This document shows positions 1 to 9,358 of a DNA stretch of 64,000 bases, piece by piece. The position numbers and the translations under genes are program-made. The notes under the pieces were generated by a model. The model made no database searches and was not told the DNA's origin. It saw only the letters and a program-made list of their open reading frames with translations. This stretch comes from Cytophagaceae bacterium. Lineage in GTDB: Bacteria; Bacteroidota; Bacteroidia; Cytophagales; JAIYAX01. Every line of letters begins with the position of its first letter. The first letter of the stretch is position 1. The stretch covers positions 57,161 through 121,160 of the forward strand of contig JAIYAX010000011.1 of NCBI GenBank assembly GCA_027488815.1, written 5' to 3'.

Positions 1-1
1 C

Positions 2-463
2 AGTGGCAAAACTGATGTCTTAATTAAAAAATTCCAGGATGCGCTTAAGCTTGATCCCGATAATGTGACTTTCAATTACTTCATGGCTGTTTTGTTCGAA
101 CAGAGCAATAAAGTAGATGAGGCCATTGCTGCTTATCAAAATACCCTTAAAATCGATAACAGTTACATCGATGCTCATACCGGTTTAGCAACACTCTACT
201 TTAATAAAGGAGCCGAAATTGATAAAAAGATCAAGAACATGGACCTAAAAGAATATGCCAAGGTAGGTGAGAAAATGGAAAAGGAATCAGTTGACTATCT
301 CAACAAAGCATTGGAAGCTTTCAAAGCAGCTAGGGATATCAAGCCTAAAGACTTGAGTGTGCTTAAGAACATTAAAATTATTTATGTGGCGCTGCGCCAA
401 GGCGAAGAGGCAAAGAAGATTGATCAGGAAATGAAAGACATCATTGCTTCAGGAGGGAAGTGA
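2..463 (+). CDS. TPR-repeat protein, C-terminal part
   Basis: The reading frame is open from the first bases of the window, so the listed GTG start at 65 is only the track's choice and the gene begins to the left. The visible ~153 residues hold tetratricopeptide-like helices: one pair around the window edge (DALKLDPDN), one around 'AIAAYQNTLKIDNSYIDAHT', and a third further on (KALEAFKAARDIKPKDLSVL). TPR arrays mediate protein-protein contacts. The protein ends in a charged helix and is followed by a hairpin terminator. The N-terminus, and so any signal peptide or extra domain, is not visible. No specific function can be given. Confidence 0.8.
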   Translation, partial: SGKTDVLIKKFQDALKLDPDNVTFNYFMAVLFEQSNKVDEAIAAYQNTLKIDNSYIDAHTGLATLYFNKGAEIDKKIKNMDLKEYAKVGEKMEKESVDYLNKALEAFKAARDIKPKDLSVLKNIKIIYVALRQGEEAKKIDQEMKDIIASGGK

Positions 464-473
464 TAGTAAGAGT

Positions 474-498
474 GGCCATCCTTGTGATGGCTTTTCTT
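474..498 (+). terminator. Rho-independent terminator after TPR gene
   Basis: A six-base-pair stem (gccatc / gatggc) with a five-base loop lies 12 bases after the stop codon and is followed by a T-rich run (ttttcttt). This would end the leading TPR transcript before the convergent flavoprotein gene. Confidence 0.6.
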
Positions 499-593
499 TG
501 TGCACTATATTTAACATAATGTAAATTATGTAACATTGTTTTTAAGCCCAATTAAAGAATGGTTGTAGAAAATAGAAAGCGCTAAACTAGCTA

Positions 594-2060
594 TTATGAA
601 TGATGTGCCGTTGAGTCAAGATTCTTACTTATCTCAAAACTGACTTCACCTGCTTGTTTCACTTTCTTTCCGGATAAACTTCCAAGGCCATCATAGGCTG
701 CATATTTATAAAGATCATGAAGTGTCGGATAGTTAAATACGGTTGCAATTACTTCATCAAGTGTGTTCTGATTTTTAACCAGCATCATCCCGTAGTGAAT
801 CAACTCAGTAGCAATTGTACCCATGATGTGTATGCCCAAAATGACCTTGCTGTTTTTATCAAAGACGAGTTTTAAAAACCCATTGTCTTTGTCACCCATG
901 ATCTTACCTCTTGCTGTATCCCTGTAGAAACTTCTGCCTATCTCAAAGCTGATCCCTTTTTGAAGTGCTTGTTCCTCTGTGATTCCTACCATAGATACTT
1001 CTGGTATCGTATATATGCCATAGGGAAATAACTCTGACATTGACTCCAAGTCTCCTGTTTTGAACATATGAGCAACCGCAATTCGGCCTTGCTCCATACT
1101 CGTACTAGCCAGAGCCGGAAAGCCGATTACATCACCAACTGCATAAATTGTTGGCACTGAGGTTTGAAATCTTTCATTTACCAATATGGCTTCCCTCTCT
1201 CCTACTTGCACACCGGCATTTTCACATTTCAATGAGGCGGACGAGCCACTCCTCCCGGCAGCAAATAAGAACATATCCACTTTTAATTCAGCTCCATTTT
1301 TTAGCGAAAGGGTCATTTCCTGATCCTCTTGCTCAGGTACATCAAAAGCTGTAATCGAATTGTTGAACAGAATTTCAACACCACTTTTGCTCATCTGATC
1401 AACAAGAGCATGGGCTATTTCTGAATCTAAAAAGCCAAGAATTTTGTCCCTGTCATTGACTATAAAGGTCTTAACACCCATTGCGGCAAAGATTGTAGCG
1501 TATTCACAACCGATTACACCTGCTCCTAAGACGCAAAGCGATTTTGGAAATCTTTGGATGTTTAAAATGGTATCAGAATCATGAACCCTCAGGCCATCAA
1601 AAGGAATATATGAAGGATGAAAAGGATAAGAGCCTGTTGCGATTAAAATGAACTTTCCATATAGTTCTTCATCTGGATTGCCTTTAATCAATATTCTATT
1701 TTGATCTAAAAAGGAAGCCGTTCCTTTGAACACAGAAATCCTATGCCGTTCAAGGTTCCATTCCACAGCTTTACCCATGGTTTCCTGAACGACTTCTTTG
1801 CGGTACATAAAGTCTTTTACCCCCACAGTTCGTCCCATGGACTTATCAACTCCGAATACCCCTTTTTGATAAACTCCGGATAAGTATAAAGCAGTTTCTC
1901 TAAGGGTTTTAGATGGAAGCGTACCTGTTTGAACACCAGCTCCTCCGAATTGAGGTTCCTTCTCAATTAAGGCCACTGAATATCCAAAATAGGCAGCTTT
2001 TGCAGCTGCTTTTTCTCCGGCAGGGCCGGAACCAATAACGATCAAGTCAAATGATTTCAT
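594..2060 (-). CDS. SthA-like pyridine nucleotide transhydrogenase (FAD flavoprotein)
   Basis: This 488-residue protein belongs to the class I pyridine nucleotide-disulfide oxidoreductases. It has an N-terminal FAD-binding GSGPAG motif (residues ~11-16), a central NAD(P)-binding GAGVIGCEYA motif, the second FAD motif (YAVGDVIG) and the C-terminal dimerisation domain (FNYPTLHDLYKYAA). Dihydrolipoamide dehydrogenases carry a CxxxxC redox pair. Here the matching segment reads GGAGVQTGTLPSK and has neither cysteine. SthA-type transhydrogenases keep only the first. The family likeness therefore supports NADPH/NADH transhydrogenation in the cytoplasm and excludes a disulfide reductase. The start codon overlaps the stop of the upstream cyclase gene by four bases (ATGA), which suggests translational coupling. 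The exact substrate is inferred. Confidence 0.8.
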   Translation of the reverse strand: MKSFDLIVIGSGPAGEKAAAKAAYFGYSVALIEKEPQFGGAGVQTGTLPSKTLRETALYLSGVYQKGVFGVDKSMGRTVGVKDFMYRKEVVQETMGKAVEWNLERHRISVFKGTASFLDQNRILIKGNPDEELYGKFILIATGSYPFHPSYIPFDGLRVHDSDTILNIQRFPKSLCVLGAGVIGCEYATIFAAMGVKTFIVNDRDKILGFLDSEIAHALVDQMSKSGVEILFNNSITAFDVPEQEDQEMTLSLKNGAELKVDMFLFAAGRSGSSASLKCENAGVQVGEREAILVNERFQTSVPTIYAVGDVIGFPALASTSMEQGRIAVAHMFKTGDLESMSELFPYGIYTIPEVSMVGITEEQALQKGISFEIGRSFYRDTARGKIMGDKDNGFLKLVFDKNSKVILGIHIMGTIATELIHYGMMLVKNQNTLDEVIATVFNYPTLHDLYKYAAYDGLGSLSGKKVKQAGEVSFEISKNLDSTAHHS

Positions 2061-3994
2061 TTTAAATTCATGATTTCGATTCCATCCCAGTCATTTGGAA
2101 AACCATTCTTAATCAATTCCCGACACCGATCCAGAAAACGATTTACTGCACCATCTTCACTGTTGATTTTCTGTATTTCAAGAAACATGGAAACAGCTTC
2201 TTCAAGCCTTCTGGATTTAAATAAGTGTACAGCTTCACCAAATTCTTTTTGATATGACTTCTTGATCTCATCGGCATCATGAAGTAACTCCACTATCTCA
2301 ATTTGCTTTCTCTTGCCTTTTACTTTCACCTCTCCCAAATACCGTGTCGTAAATTCAAGGGAGTTAGGTAAATGCTCCAAACAAGAAGTAGTAACAATAG
2401 TCGTGCAGTTGTAATGTCGGGTTAGACCTTCGACTCGGGAGGCCACATTCACAACATCTGATATCACTGTCGTATCCAGTCGCTCTTCATGACCTATGGT
2501 GCCTAAGATTAATTTGCCATAATGGATACCAATGCCAATTGAAATAGGCTCAGTGTTTGACGTTCGGTTATACTTCTCTATGGCTTTACTCATTTCAATA
2601 GCTGCTCGCATGGCTTGCAAAGGGCTTTGCGGGAACAATGCCATAATCGAATCACCTATATATTTATCTATAAAACCTCCATGTTGTTGAATAACAGGTA
2701 CAATTTCTTTCAAATAACGATTGAGGAAGTCGAAGTTTTCCTGGGGACTAAGTCCTTCAGATATTTCGGTAAATGAACGAATGTCGGTAAACATGACGGT
2801 CATGTCTCGCTCTGAATGGTCACCCAGATTCACCTCCTCTATTCCTTTCCTGTTCAAATAATGAACAAATTCATTAGGAACAAATCTGCTGTTGGCTTGA
2901 TTGATTTTTACTAATCGTTCATTCGCCATAGCTAATTCTTTGGTGCGTTCCTCTACTTTCTGCTTGAAGTACTTTAAAGTGCTGATAACCTCACTTTTGA
3001 GTAGTGTAAAGTTCTGGGTAAGCTTTCCTATTTCATCTTTTGAGCGAACAGATGGGCTTCCTTCTTCAACTGTGAAATTGCTGTCCACAAATCGGGTTAT
3101 GTATTCAGTAAGTTCTATCAATGGCTTTGTAATTTTTTTAGCCATCAGGAAGCTAATACCCAAACTCAGTAGTAGTAAAAATACTATGACCAATCCATAC
3201 GAAATTGTCATTTGCCGATACAATACAAGTTGATGTTTTTGAGTATCAACAATAAATGCTTCATACAAATTGGATAATTCTTTTACCCGGAGATCCAACT
3301 GCAGTTTTAAACCTGTGTTATCGTTTAAGCCTGTAACTCGGTCAAGTTCAACAATGCTGTTAAATGTTTTCAAATAAGATTGCAAGTAAAACCGGGTCGA
3401 GTCTTCATCTTGTATTGGCAAATCAGCGATTAGACTCCTGGCAAGAGAATTCAATTTCTCAACATATTGAATTTCATTTCTGATGATATAGTCCTTTTCG
3501 TGCCTTCTAAGCATGAGGAGGTAAGACTTATTTAACTTGCTCGTGTTCTCTAACCAATGAGCACGTTTGCGCATTTCACCTTCAAGGTTATTGTCTTTGT
3601 AACCTCGTTTTAAAACAAGCGCAGTTTCTACTTTGAACAGAGAATCAACTTCATGTAGTTTATTAAAAATCAATTCAGACGTTTCGGCATTCTTAACAAT
3701 TCCCTTGAATCTCATCTTGGCACTGATGTGCGAATAAAGCGAATCATACTCCTGCAAATTCCGGCTTGTTCCAGACACAAAGAAGTCTGGGTTTCGGGTG
3801 TCGTAATTGAAAAAACCCTGTTGCTTAGCTACAGCTTTAAGTAAAACTGTGTAGTTTTCATTGATATGATTGATTTCATCAGCAATTTCCTCTCTAGACT
3901 GCAAATAGCTTAGAGCAAGAATCAGAATGATGATGTTGAAGCAAATAAACACCAGGAACCAAAAAAGAAGCCGGTGTCTGAAGGTCGTGAACAT
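2057..3994 (-). CDS. Membrane adenylate cyclase, class III, with HAMP domain
   Basis: The 645-residue protein has a transmembrane helix at ~10-32, a long helical extracytoplasmic sensor region (~35-260), a second membrane helix (~264-285), a HAMP linker (~287-340), a coiled coil, and a class III nucleotide cyclase domain (~395-560). Both metal-binding aspartates are visible (FTDIRSFTE and DKYIGDSIM). The lysine in DKYIGD and the aspartate in VISDVVNVASR are the pattern linked to ATP rather than GTP. The last ~80 residues look helical, with a TPR-like segment. It probably makes cAMP in response to a periplasmic signal. It is the first gene of a two-gene unit with the transhydrogenase-like flavoprotein. 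A Crp/Fnr-family regulator lies in the same window, but whether it binds cAMP is not shown. Confidence 0.85.
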   Translation of the reverse strand: MFTTFRHRLLFWFLVFICFNIIILILALSYLQSREEIADEINHINENYTVLLKAVAKQQGFFNYDTRNPDFFVSGTSRNLQEYDSLYSHISAKMRFKGIVKNAETSELIFNKLHEVDSLFKVETALVLKRGYKDNNLEGEMRKRAHWLENTSKLNKSYLLMLRRHEKDYIIRNEIQYVEKLNSLARSLIADLPIQDEDSTRFYLQSYLKTFNSIVELDRVTGLNDNTGLKLQLDLRVKELSNLYEAFIVDTQKHQLVLYRQMTISYGLVIVFLLLLSLGISFLMAKKITKPLIELTEYITRFVDSNFTVEEGSPSVRSKDEIGKLTQNFTLLKSEVISTLKYFKQKVEERTKELAMANERLVKINQANSRFVPNEFVHYLNRKGIEEVNLGDHSERDMTVMFTDIRSFTEISEGLSPQENFDFLNRYLKEIVPVIQQHGGFIDKYIGDSIMALFPQSPLQAMRAAIEMSKAIEKYNRTSNTEPISIGIGIHYGKLILGTIGHEERLDTTVISDVVNVASRVEGLTRHYNCTTIVTTSCLEHLPNSLEFTTRYLGEVKVKGKRKQIEIVELLHDADEIKKSYQKEFGEAVHLFKSRRLEEAVSMFLEIQKINSEDGAVNRFLDRCRELIKNGFPNDWDGIEIMNLK

Positions 3995-4095
3995 TTGGGC
4001 AAAAGTTACCTAAGCCGTATGATAACTCCATGTTAATTAATTTATTTTATTGTTATCATTTCCTTCAATACAAACTGATTTTGTAAATTGAACTC

Positions 4096-4446
4096 ATGCT
4101 TCTTGCTATCCTATTTATGTTTACCCATTGGTTGGGTGATTTTGTATTGCAAACCAATTCAATGGCACTGAATAAACACAAAAGCATAAAGTGGCTAACT
4201 ATTCATGTTTTAGCCTATTCTGTTCCATTGACTATTGTTTCACTGAGTATGTTTGATTGGGTATTTGGATTAAAGTTCATCCTGATAAATGCTGCTTTGC
4301 ATTGGATCATTGATTTTATCACCAGCAGAGTTGCCAATTCAGTTAGAGACAAACCAAGAGTATACTACCCAATCATTGGTTTTGACCAGTTTCTTCATGC
4401 CCTATGCCTGCTGGGCTCCTATCAGTTAATGAGTGGTAGTTCCTGA
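4096..4446 (+). CDS. DUF3307 membrane protein
   Basis: A 116-residue protein, hydrophobic over most of its length, with three or four possible membrane segments. The N-terminal pattern HWLGDFVLQTNSMA and the central ALHWIIDFITSR match the DUF3307 family, whose function is unknown. The paired histidine-aspartate (HWxGDF, HWIIDF) is the family's most conserved feature. It is transcribed divergently from the cyclase gene with about 100 bases between them. No partner in the neighbourhood suggests a role. Confidence 0.75.
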   Translation: MLLAILFMFTHWLGDFVLQTNSMALNKHKSIKWLTIHVLAYSVPLTIVSLSMFDWVFGLKFILINAALHWIIDFITSRVANSVRDKPRVYYPIIGFDQFLHALCLLGSYQLMSGSS

Positions 4447-4483
4447 TGATGACTAAAACCTACTTTACTCTACGTCTACCTCA

Positions 4484-4927
4484 CTAAAATTTCAAAGGGA
4501 TTTGGGTATTGAAAAGGTTTGAAGAACCTCTTGAAAGCAATTTACCCTCCAGACTACGAACCTCGGCAGTTACATTGATCATGTTCTTTCCTTTTCGCAC
4601 GATCACAGCTTCCACAGCTACCGTTTCTCCCAACATGGCTTTGTCCAGATAGTCAATGGAAAGATTTACAGTGGTGAAAAACGTTTCATCCTGGACGGTG
4701 GCAACTGCCATACCGATGACTTCATCCATCATCGCAGCATGCATACCTCCGTGCAACATCTTGACAGGATTGGTCATTTCCGGGCGAACATAAAAATGAA
4801 GTAAAATCCGGCCTGCTTCTGCTTCTTTTAAAACTCCATTAAGCCAACGATTGAATGGAGGAGCCAAAGCAGGTGGTTCCTGGCCAATATGTTCTTTGAA
4901 ATAAGCTAAAATGCGATTAGGATCCAT
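4484..4927 (-). CDS. PaaI-type hotdog thioesterase
   Basis: About 147 residues with the hotdog-fold core 'MLHGGMHAAMMDEVIGMAV', which carries the HGG and acidic residue typical of PaaI/YbgC-like acyl-CoA thioesterases. The track starts at a TTG (4936). The ATG nine bases later is preferred. It overlaps the upstream DUF2007 gene by 11 bases, so the two are probably co-translated. The substrate is probably a small aromatic or fatty acyl-CoA but cannot be read from the sequence. Confidence 0.75.
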   Translation of the reverse strand: MDPNRILAYFKEHIGQEPPALAPPFNRWLNGVLKEAEAGRILLHFYVRPEMTNPVKMLHGGMHAAMMDEVIGMAVATVQDETFFTTVNLSIDYLDKAMLGETVAVEAVIVRKGKNMINVTAEVRSLEGKLLSRGSSNLFNTQIPLKF

Positions 4928-5156
4928 ATGTATCAATACTTGTTTCCAGTAATTTCAAGGCTGCCTCTTTGTCTTTTTCCAACACCATTAACCTCACTCC
5001 GCCAATACCTACTCCCCAATTTGCGATTAAACTACTCATGTGTGTGTCTGTGAGGTAGCAAGGAATTCCGGAAGAAAGTAATTTCCCCTCCGCCAACTGG
5101 GCTGTTTGAAGTTGGTTGAAGGTGTACAGCACGACTATTGGGTTTTGCTCCGACAA
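4917..5156 (-). CDS. DUF2007 family small protein
   Basis: A 79-residue protein with the betaalphabeta pattern of DUF2007: an initial strand (IVVLYTFNQLQTAQL), a helix with AEGKLLSSGIPCYL, and a final strand (VRLMVLEKDKEAALKLL). Members are annotated as putative signal-transducing proteins without firm evidence. It sits immediately upstream of, and overlaps, the thioesterase gene. No catalytic motif is visible. Confidence 0.75.
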   Translation of the reverse strand: MSEQNPIVVLYTFNQLQTAQLAEGKLLSSGIPCYLTDTHMSSLIANWGVGIGGVRLMVLEKDKEAALKLLETSIDTYGS

Positions 5157-5235
5157 AGGTTATGAATTATATGCCAAGTTAACAGGTTTGAGTTTCTGGT
5201 ATTGTTGATGCAAGAGTAAAATCAAATTGTTGTTA

Positions 5236-5538
5236 ATGTCTAGATTTAATGAACTCATCAATGGCAATGTACCGGTTCTGGTTGACTTTTATGCGACCTG
5301 GTGTGGACCTTGCAAAGCCATGTCTCCCATTCTTGAAGAAGTTGCAGAAGAACTTGGAAGCAAGGTGAAAATTATCAAAGTTGATGTGGATAAAAACCCC
5401 GCAGCAGCACAGGCGTATCGTGTGCAGGGTGTGCCTACCCTCCTACTGTTTAAGAATGGAAAAATACTGTGGAGACAATCCGGTTTGGTTCCAACCCATC
5501 AATTGCTACAAAAGTTGAAACAAGCCGAGTTTAACTAA
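5236..5538 (+). CDS. Thioredoxin
   Basis: A 100-residue single-domain thioredoxin with the full active site WCGPC (in [12 protein letters not shown]) and the conserved cis-proline loop (QGVPTLLLF). No signal peptide is present, so it should act as a cytoplasmic disulfide reductant. The track begins at a TTG (5227), but the ATG nine bases later gives the normal family length. Its stop overlaps the convergent TerB-like gene by four bases. Confidence 0.9.
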   Translation: MSRFNELINGNVPVLVDFYATWCGPCKAMSPILEEVAEELGSKVKIIKVDVDKNPAAAQAYRVQGVPTLLLFKNGKILWRQSGLVPTHQLLQKLKQAEFN

Positions 5539-5966
5539 CTACCTGAATAGTAGCTCTTTGCTTTCTTTTTTATTTGTTCCCACTCCTCAACCGAAGGTAT
5601 TTCATTCTCAAAAGCCTCCAGAAGCATATCAATCACTTCAGGTTTGAACTGCAATGAGGTGGCCATGGCTTTACAGAGTTCAAGCTCACTTGGCTCAATG
5701 ACACCGTCAGCGAGGGTAATCGCAACGATATCGTGAAGAGTGCTAAGTTTTTGATGGTATTTCTCAGGCAGCTTATAGGCTTTGGTTGATGGCTCCTTGA
5801 GTATGGTATCCAAGTGGTGGTTCTTTAACCCAATTTTTTCAGCGGCTTTATGTATAAAATCTAGCTCCTGTTGATGCAAATGACCATCTGCTTTGGCCAG
5901 AAGCAATAGGTTTCTCACATGATTCTTCTTGTAACTCAGGTACTGTCTCTCAAAGAAACCAAACAT
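5535..5966 (-). CDS. TerB-like family protein
   Basis: A 143-residue helical protein. Residues ~18-45 ([21 protein letters not shown]) and ~83-100 ([17 protein letters not shown]) are the paired acidic, metal-binding-like segments of the TerB fold (the tellurite resistance family name). In most bacteria such proteins are unrelated to tellurite itself. It stands alone between the convergent thioredoxin gene and the divergent miaB gene, and no other ter genes are near. The function is unknown. Confidence 0.65.
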   Translation of the reverse strand: MFGFFERQYLSYKKNHVRNLLLLAKADGHLHQQELDFIHKAAEKIGLKNHHLDTILKEPSTKAYKLPEKYHQKLSTLHDIVAITLADGVIEPSELELCKAMATSLQFKPEVIDMLLEAFENEIPSVEEWEQIKKKAKSYYSGS

Positions 5967-6070
5967 ATACTCTCCGATTTAGAGCCCGCAAAATACAATA
6001 AAATTCAAAAGGATAGAATACCGAACCTGTCAAGATGGCAGATTTATCTTTTGATTATTACCTTTGTGCT

Positions 6071-7555
6071 ATGAGTAAAGCTTTGATTGAAGACCTTTCA
6101 TTTTTGACTGAAGTCTCCAGGCAGCCTGAGCAGGAGATAAAGGTGAGTGAAGAGCAAAATTCCATGCCGGGACAAAAGAAACTCTACATGGAGAGCTATG
6201 GTTGCCAGATGAATTTTGCCGACAGCGAAATCGTTACCAGCATTTTACAGAAAGAAGGGTTTGTAACTACGTCAAACAGCCTTGAAGCGGACCTCATTCT
6301 GCTGAACACCTGCGCCATCAGGGAAAATGCAGAGCAGAAAATCAGAAACCGGCTGAAACAACTTAATCACCAAAAAGCCCAAAAGCCCGGGATGCTCATC
6401 GGAGTATTGGGTTGCATGGCTGAGCGGCTCAAAGCGCAATTGCTCAATGAGGAGCGTTCAGTTGACATGGTAGTTGGCCCTGACGCTTACCGAGATTTAC
6501 CAAGGCTGGTTGCCGAAGCACAAGGCGGACATAAAGGCGTTAATGTTTTTTTGTCACGTGAAGAAACCTACGCTGACATCACCCCTGTAAGACTGGGCAG
6601 CAATGGAGTAAGTGCATTTATTTCCATTATGAGGGGTTGTGACAATATGTGCTCATTCTGCGTGGTGCCATTTACAAGAGGGCGGGAACGCAGCCGAGAT
6701 CCCCACTCCGTAGTTGCTGAAGCTAAGGATTTGTTTGAAAAAGGATTCAGGGAAGTGACTTTGCTTGGCCAAAATGTAGATTCCTACAAATGGTCTCCTG
6801 AAACCAACACCAAATTGACCATCGAAAAATCTGTTGAGGCATCATTGATCGTCAATTTTGCTCAGTTGCTTGAGCAAGTGGCGCTTATAGATCCCAGGTT
6901 AAGAGTTCGCTTCAGCACTTCCCATCCAAAAGATATCACCGATGAAGTACTGCTTACCATAGCCAGATACCCCAACATTTGCAATTACATCCACCTGCCA
7001 GCTCAGAGTGGAAGCAGCAGTGTGCTGGAAAGAATGAACAGGACCTATTCACGGGAATGGTATTTGCATAAAATAAAAGCCATTCGGGAAATAGTAGGTG
7101 AGGATGCAGGAATATCTACCGACTCGATTGCCGGTTTTTGTGGAGAAACAGAGGAAGAGCATTTGGAAACCCTCAGTCTGATGGAAGAAGTGAAATATGA
7201 TTTTGCCTACATGTTTGCCTATTCAGAGCGCCCGGGCACGCCTGCAGCAAAAAAATACACGGACGACGTACCGGAGAACATTAAAAAAAGACGTTTGCAA
7301 GAAATCATCCAATTACAGAAAGAGCATTCAGGTTACAGAAACCAATTGGCAGTGGGTAAAGTCCATCAGGTGCTGGTAGAAGGAGACTCTAAGCGATCTG
7401 ACCTCTTTCTGACCGGGAGAAACTCAGAGAATAAAGTAGTTGTCTTCCCAAAGGAAGGCTATCGTAAGGGCGATTATGTAGATGTCCTTGTGGAACAATG
7501 TACTACAGCGACACTTATTGGGAAGGCCCTCTCCCACTCTTCTTTTGCAATTTGA
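6071..7555 (+). CDS. miaB: tRNA-2-methylthio-N6-dimethylallyladenosine synthase MiaB
   Basis: A radical-SAM methylthiotransferase that adds a methylthio group to i6A37 in tRNAs reading UNN codons. The N-terminal UPF0004 domain ([36 protein letters not shown]) supplies three cysteines for one iron-sulfur cluster. The radical-SAM motif is [10 protein letters not shown], followed by RGRERSRDP, and a TRAM domain ends the protein. The track starts at 6035. The internal ATG at 6071 ([11 protein letters not shown]) fits usual N-termini better, but either is possible. The following activator gene starts two bases after the stop, which points to one transcript. Confidence 0.93.
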   Translation: MSKALIEDLSFLTEVSRQPEQEIKVSEEQNSMPGQKKLYMESYGCQMNFADSEIVTSILQKEGFVTTSNSLEADLILLNTCAIRENAEQKIRNRLKQLNHQKAQKPGMLIGVLGCMAERLKAQLLNEERSVDMVVGPDAYRDLPRLVAEAQGGHKGVNVFLSREETYADITPVRLGSNGVSAFISIMRGCDNMCSFCVVPFTRGRERSRDPHSVVAEAKDLFEKGFREVTLLGQNVDSYKWSPETNTKLTIEKSVEASLIVNFAQLLEQVALIDPRLRVRFSTSHPKDITDEVLLTIARYPNICNYIHLPAQSGSSSVLERMNRTYSREWYLHKIKAIREIVGEDAGISTDSIAGFCGETEEEHLETLSLMEEVKYDFAYMFAYSERPGTPAAKKYTDDVPENIKKRRLQEIIQLQKEHSGYRNQLAVGKVHQVLVEGDSKRSDLFLTGRNSENKVVVFPKEGYRKGDYVDVLVEQCTTATLIGKALSHSSFAI

Positions 7556-7556
7556 T

Positions 7557-8852
7557 ATGGATCAGGAATTAGAAAGTACCAAAAGGCGTTTTGGCATTAT
7601 TGGCAATTCGCCTCAGCTTAACCATGCCATTCATGTTGCCTCACAGGTGGCCCCTACTGATATGACCGTGCTGATTACCGGTGAAAGTGGCAGCGGAAAG
7701 GAATCTTTTTCCAAAATCATCCACCATTTATCTGCCCGCAAGCATGGGCAGTTCATTGCGATCAACTGTGGTGCTATACCAGAAGGAACCATTGACTCTG
7801 AATTGTTTGGGCATGAGAAAGGCTCTTTTACCGGAGCTCATGAAGCCAGGAAAGGCTATTTTGAAGTCACAAATGGAGGCACCATTTTTCTTGATGAAAT
7901 AGGTGAAATGCCATTGGGCACACAGGCCAGACTACTCAGGGTACTTGAAAACGGAGAGTTTATTAAAGTGGGCTCATCAAAAGTCCTGAAAACCGATGTT
8001 CGGGTAGTCGCTGCTACAAATGTAAACCTGCTTCATGCTGTAGAAAAGGGCAAATTCAGAGAAGACCTGTATTATCGGCTTAATACCGTTCCGATTTATG
8101 TGCCTCCATTGCGAGAACGAGGAGAGGATGTGGAGTTGCTTTTCAGGAAATTCTCCTCAGACTTCTCTGAAAAATACCGCACCAAGCCCATTAAGCTGGC
8201 CAATGATGCCAAGTTGATTTTACTTAGGTATCGGTTTCCGGGTAACATCCGTCAGCTGAAAAATCTGGCTGAGCAAATGACCGTCCTTGAAATGGAACGT
8301 GAAATTCATGCCGATGCCTTAATGAAGTACCTGCCTCAGGAGTCGAGCAACCTACCCGCATTAACGACCGGAGAAAAACACTCGTCCGAGACATTCAGTG
8401 ATCGGGAGTTGCTTTACAAGGTGTTGTTTGATATGCGTCATGATATGACCGAATTAAAGAAAATGCTGCTCGATTTGTTAAGAGGTGAGCATGCTCCAAC
8501 CAGCATTCTCAACACCCACAAGGACTTCTTTCAGGGATTGGAGCCTATGGAAAACTTAGCAACCAAAGCTACTGAGCTTCCCATGGTGATTGAACAAAGC
8601 TCAAGACCACAGTCCAATGTGAATTCCATTATCAACCTGAATTCCGAGAACACTGACGAGTATGAAAAAATTGAAGATATCTCCCATGAGATAGCCGAGG
8701 ACAATCTTTCAATAGAGAAAAAAGAAAAAGAGCTCATCATCAAAGCCCTGAGCAAAAACAAAAACAAAAGGAAGTACGCTGCTCAGGATTTAGGCATTTC
8801 TGAACGCACCTTGTATCGTAAGATCAAGCAATACGAGATAGATGGGGTCTAA
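7557..8852 (+). CDS. Sigma-54-dependent transcription activator without receiver domain
   Basis: About 431 residues. The AAA+ sigma-54 interaction domain starts almost at the N-terminus, with Walker A GESGSGKES, the sigma-54 contact loop GSFTGA (GAFTGA with one conservative change), Walker B GGTIFLDEIGE, and the arginine-bearing VRVVAATN. The C-terminus is a Fis-type helix-turn-helix (RKYAAQDLGISERTLYRKI). The receiver or sensor domain that usually precedes the AAA+ module is missing, so activity may be constitutive or controlled by partner proteins. The track start at 7482 lies inside miaB. The ATG at 7557, right after the miaB stop, is chosen. A ~100-residue linker of low complexity lies between AAA+ and HTH. 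Confidence 0.9.
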   Translation: MDQELESTKRRFGIIGNSPQLNHAIHVASQVAPTDMTVLITGESGSGKESFSKIIHHLSARKHGQFIAINCGAIPEGTIDSELFGHEKGSFTGAHEARKGYFEVTNGGTIFLDEIGEMPLGTQARLLRVLENGEFIKVGSSKVLKTDVRVVAATNVNLLHAVEKGKFREDLYYRLNTVPIYVPPLRERGEDVELLFRKFSSDFSEKYRTKPIKLANDAKLILLRYRFPGNIRQLKNLAEQMTVLEMEREIHADALMKYLPQESSNLPALTTGEKHSSETFSDRELLYKVLFDMRHDMTELKKMLLDLLRGEHAPTSILNTHKDFFQGLEPMENLATKATELPMVIEQSSRPQSNVNSIINLNSENTDEYEKIEDISHEIAEDNLSIEKKEKELIIKALSKNKNKRKYAAQDLGISERTLYRKIKQYEIDGV

Positions 8853-9357
8853 ATTGTTTGTAAAATCAGGGCTGCTGTTTGTCCTGCTGTTGCCTTTACA
8901 AGGCTGCGGAGTTTATTCCTTCACAGGAGCAAATATTGACCCTGAGATTAAAACAGTTTCAATTGCCAATTTTTTCAACGAGGCCACGCTAGGGCCGCCT
9001 GATTTAAGTCAGCGGTTCACTGAAAGTTTGAAGGAATTTTTTCAGAACAACACCAATTTAAGGTTAGTGCCTTCCAATGGTGACTTGCAGTTGGAAGGCT
9101 CAATCAGCAGTTATGAGGTCACTCCAGCCGCCCCTACCGCTGATAACAGGGCCGCCCTCAATCAATTGGTCGTAAGAGTCAAAGTCAAGTATGTCAATAC
9201 CTTCAATGAAAAAGATAACTTTGAAACTGTTTTTGCCTCTCCACCGGCTACCTTCCCACAGACAGAGAGTTTGCAAGTGGCAGAGCAGAACCTCTTGCCA
9301 GATATATTAAAACAGCTTAATATTGACATATTTAATAAAACCGTAACCAACTGGTAA
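8842..9357 (+). CDS. lptE: LptE-family LPS-assembly lipoprotein
   Basis: A 171-residue lipoprotein with a signal peptide and lipobox (LPLQGCGVYSFTG). The beta-alpha pattern and the conserved 'IKTVSIANFFNEA' are those of the Bacteroidota LptE family. LptE plugs the LptD barrel that inserts lipopolysaccharide in the outer leaflet. The gene starts inside the last codons of the sigma-54 activator (11-base overlap) and ends one base before the next gene. It is a distant homologue of the E. coli protein, recognised by family form and conserved gene order. Confidence 0.82.
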   Translation: MGSKLFVKSGLLFVLLLPLQGCGVYSFTGANIDPEIKTVSIANFFNEATLGPPDLSQRFTESLKEFFQNNTNLRLVPSNGDLQLEGSISSYEVTPAAPTADNRAALNQLVVRVKVKYVNTFNEKDNFETVFASPPATFPQTESLQVAEQNLLPDILKQLNIDIFNKTVTNW

Positions 9358-9358
9358 A

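Noticed and set aside
5535-5966. Tellurite-resistance operon because of the TerB-like gene
   Set aside because: No terZ, terD, terC or terA genes are nearby, and single TerB-like proteins are widespread without tellurite function.
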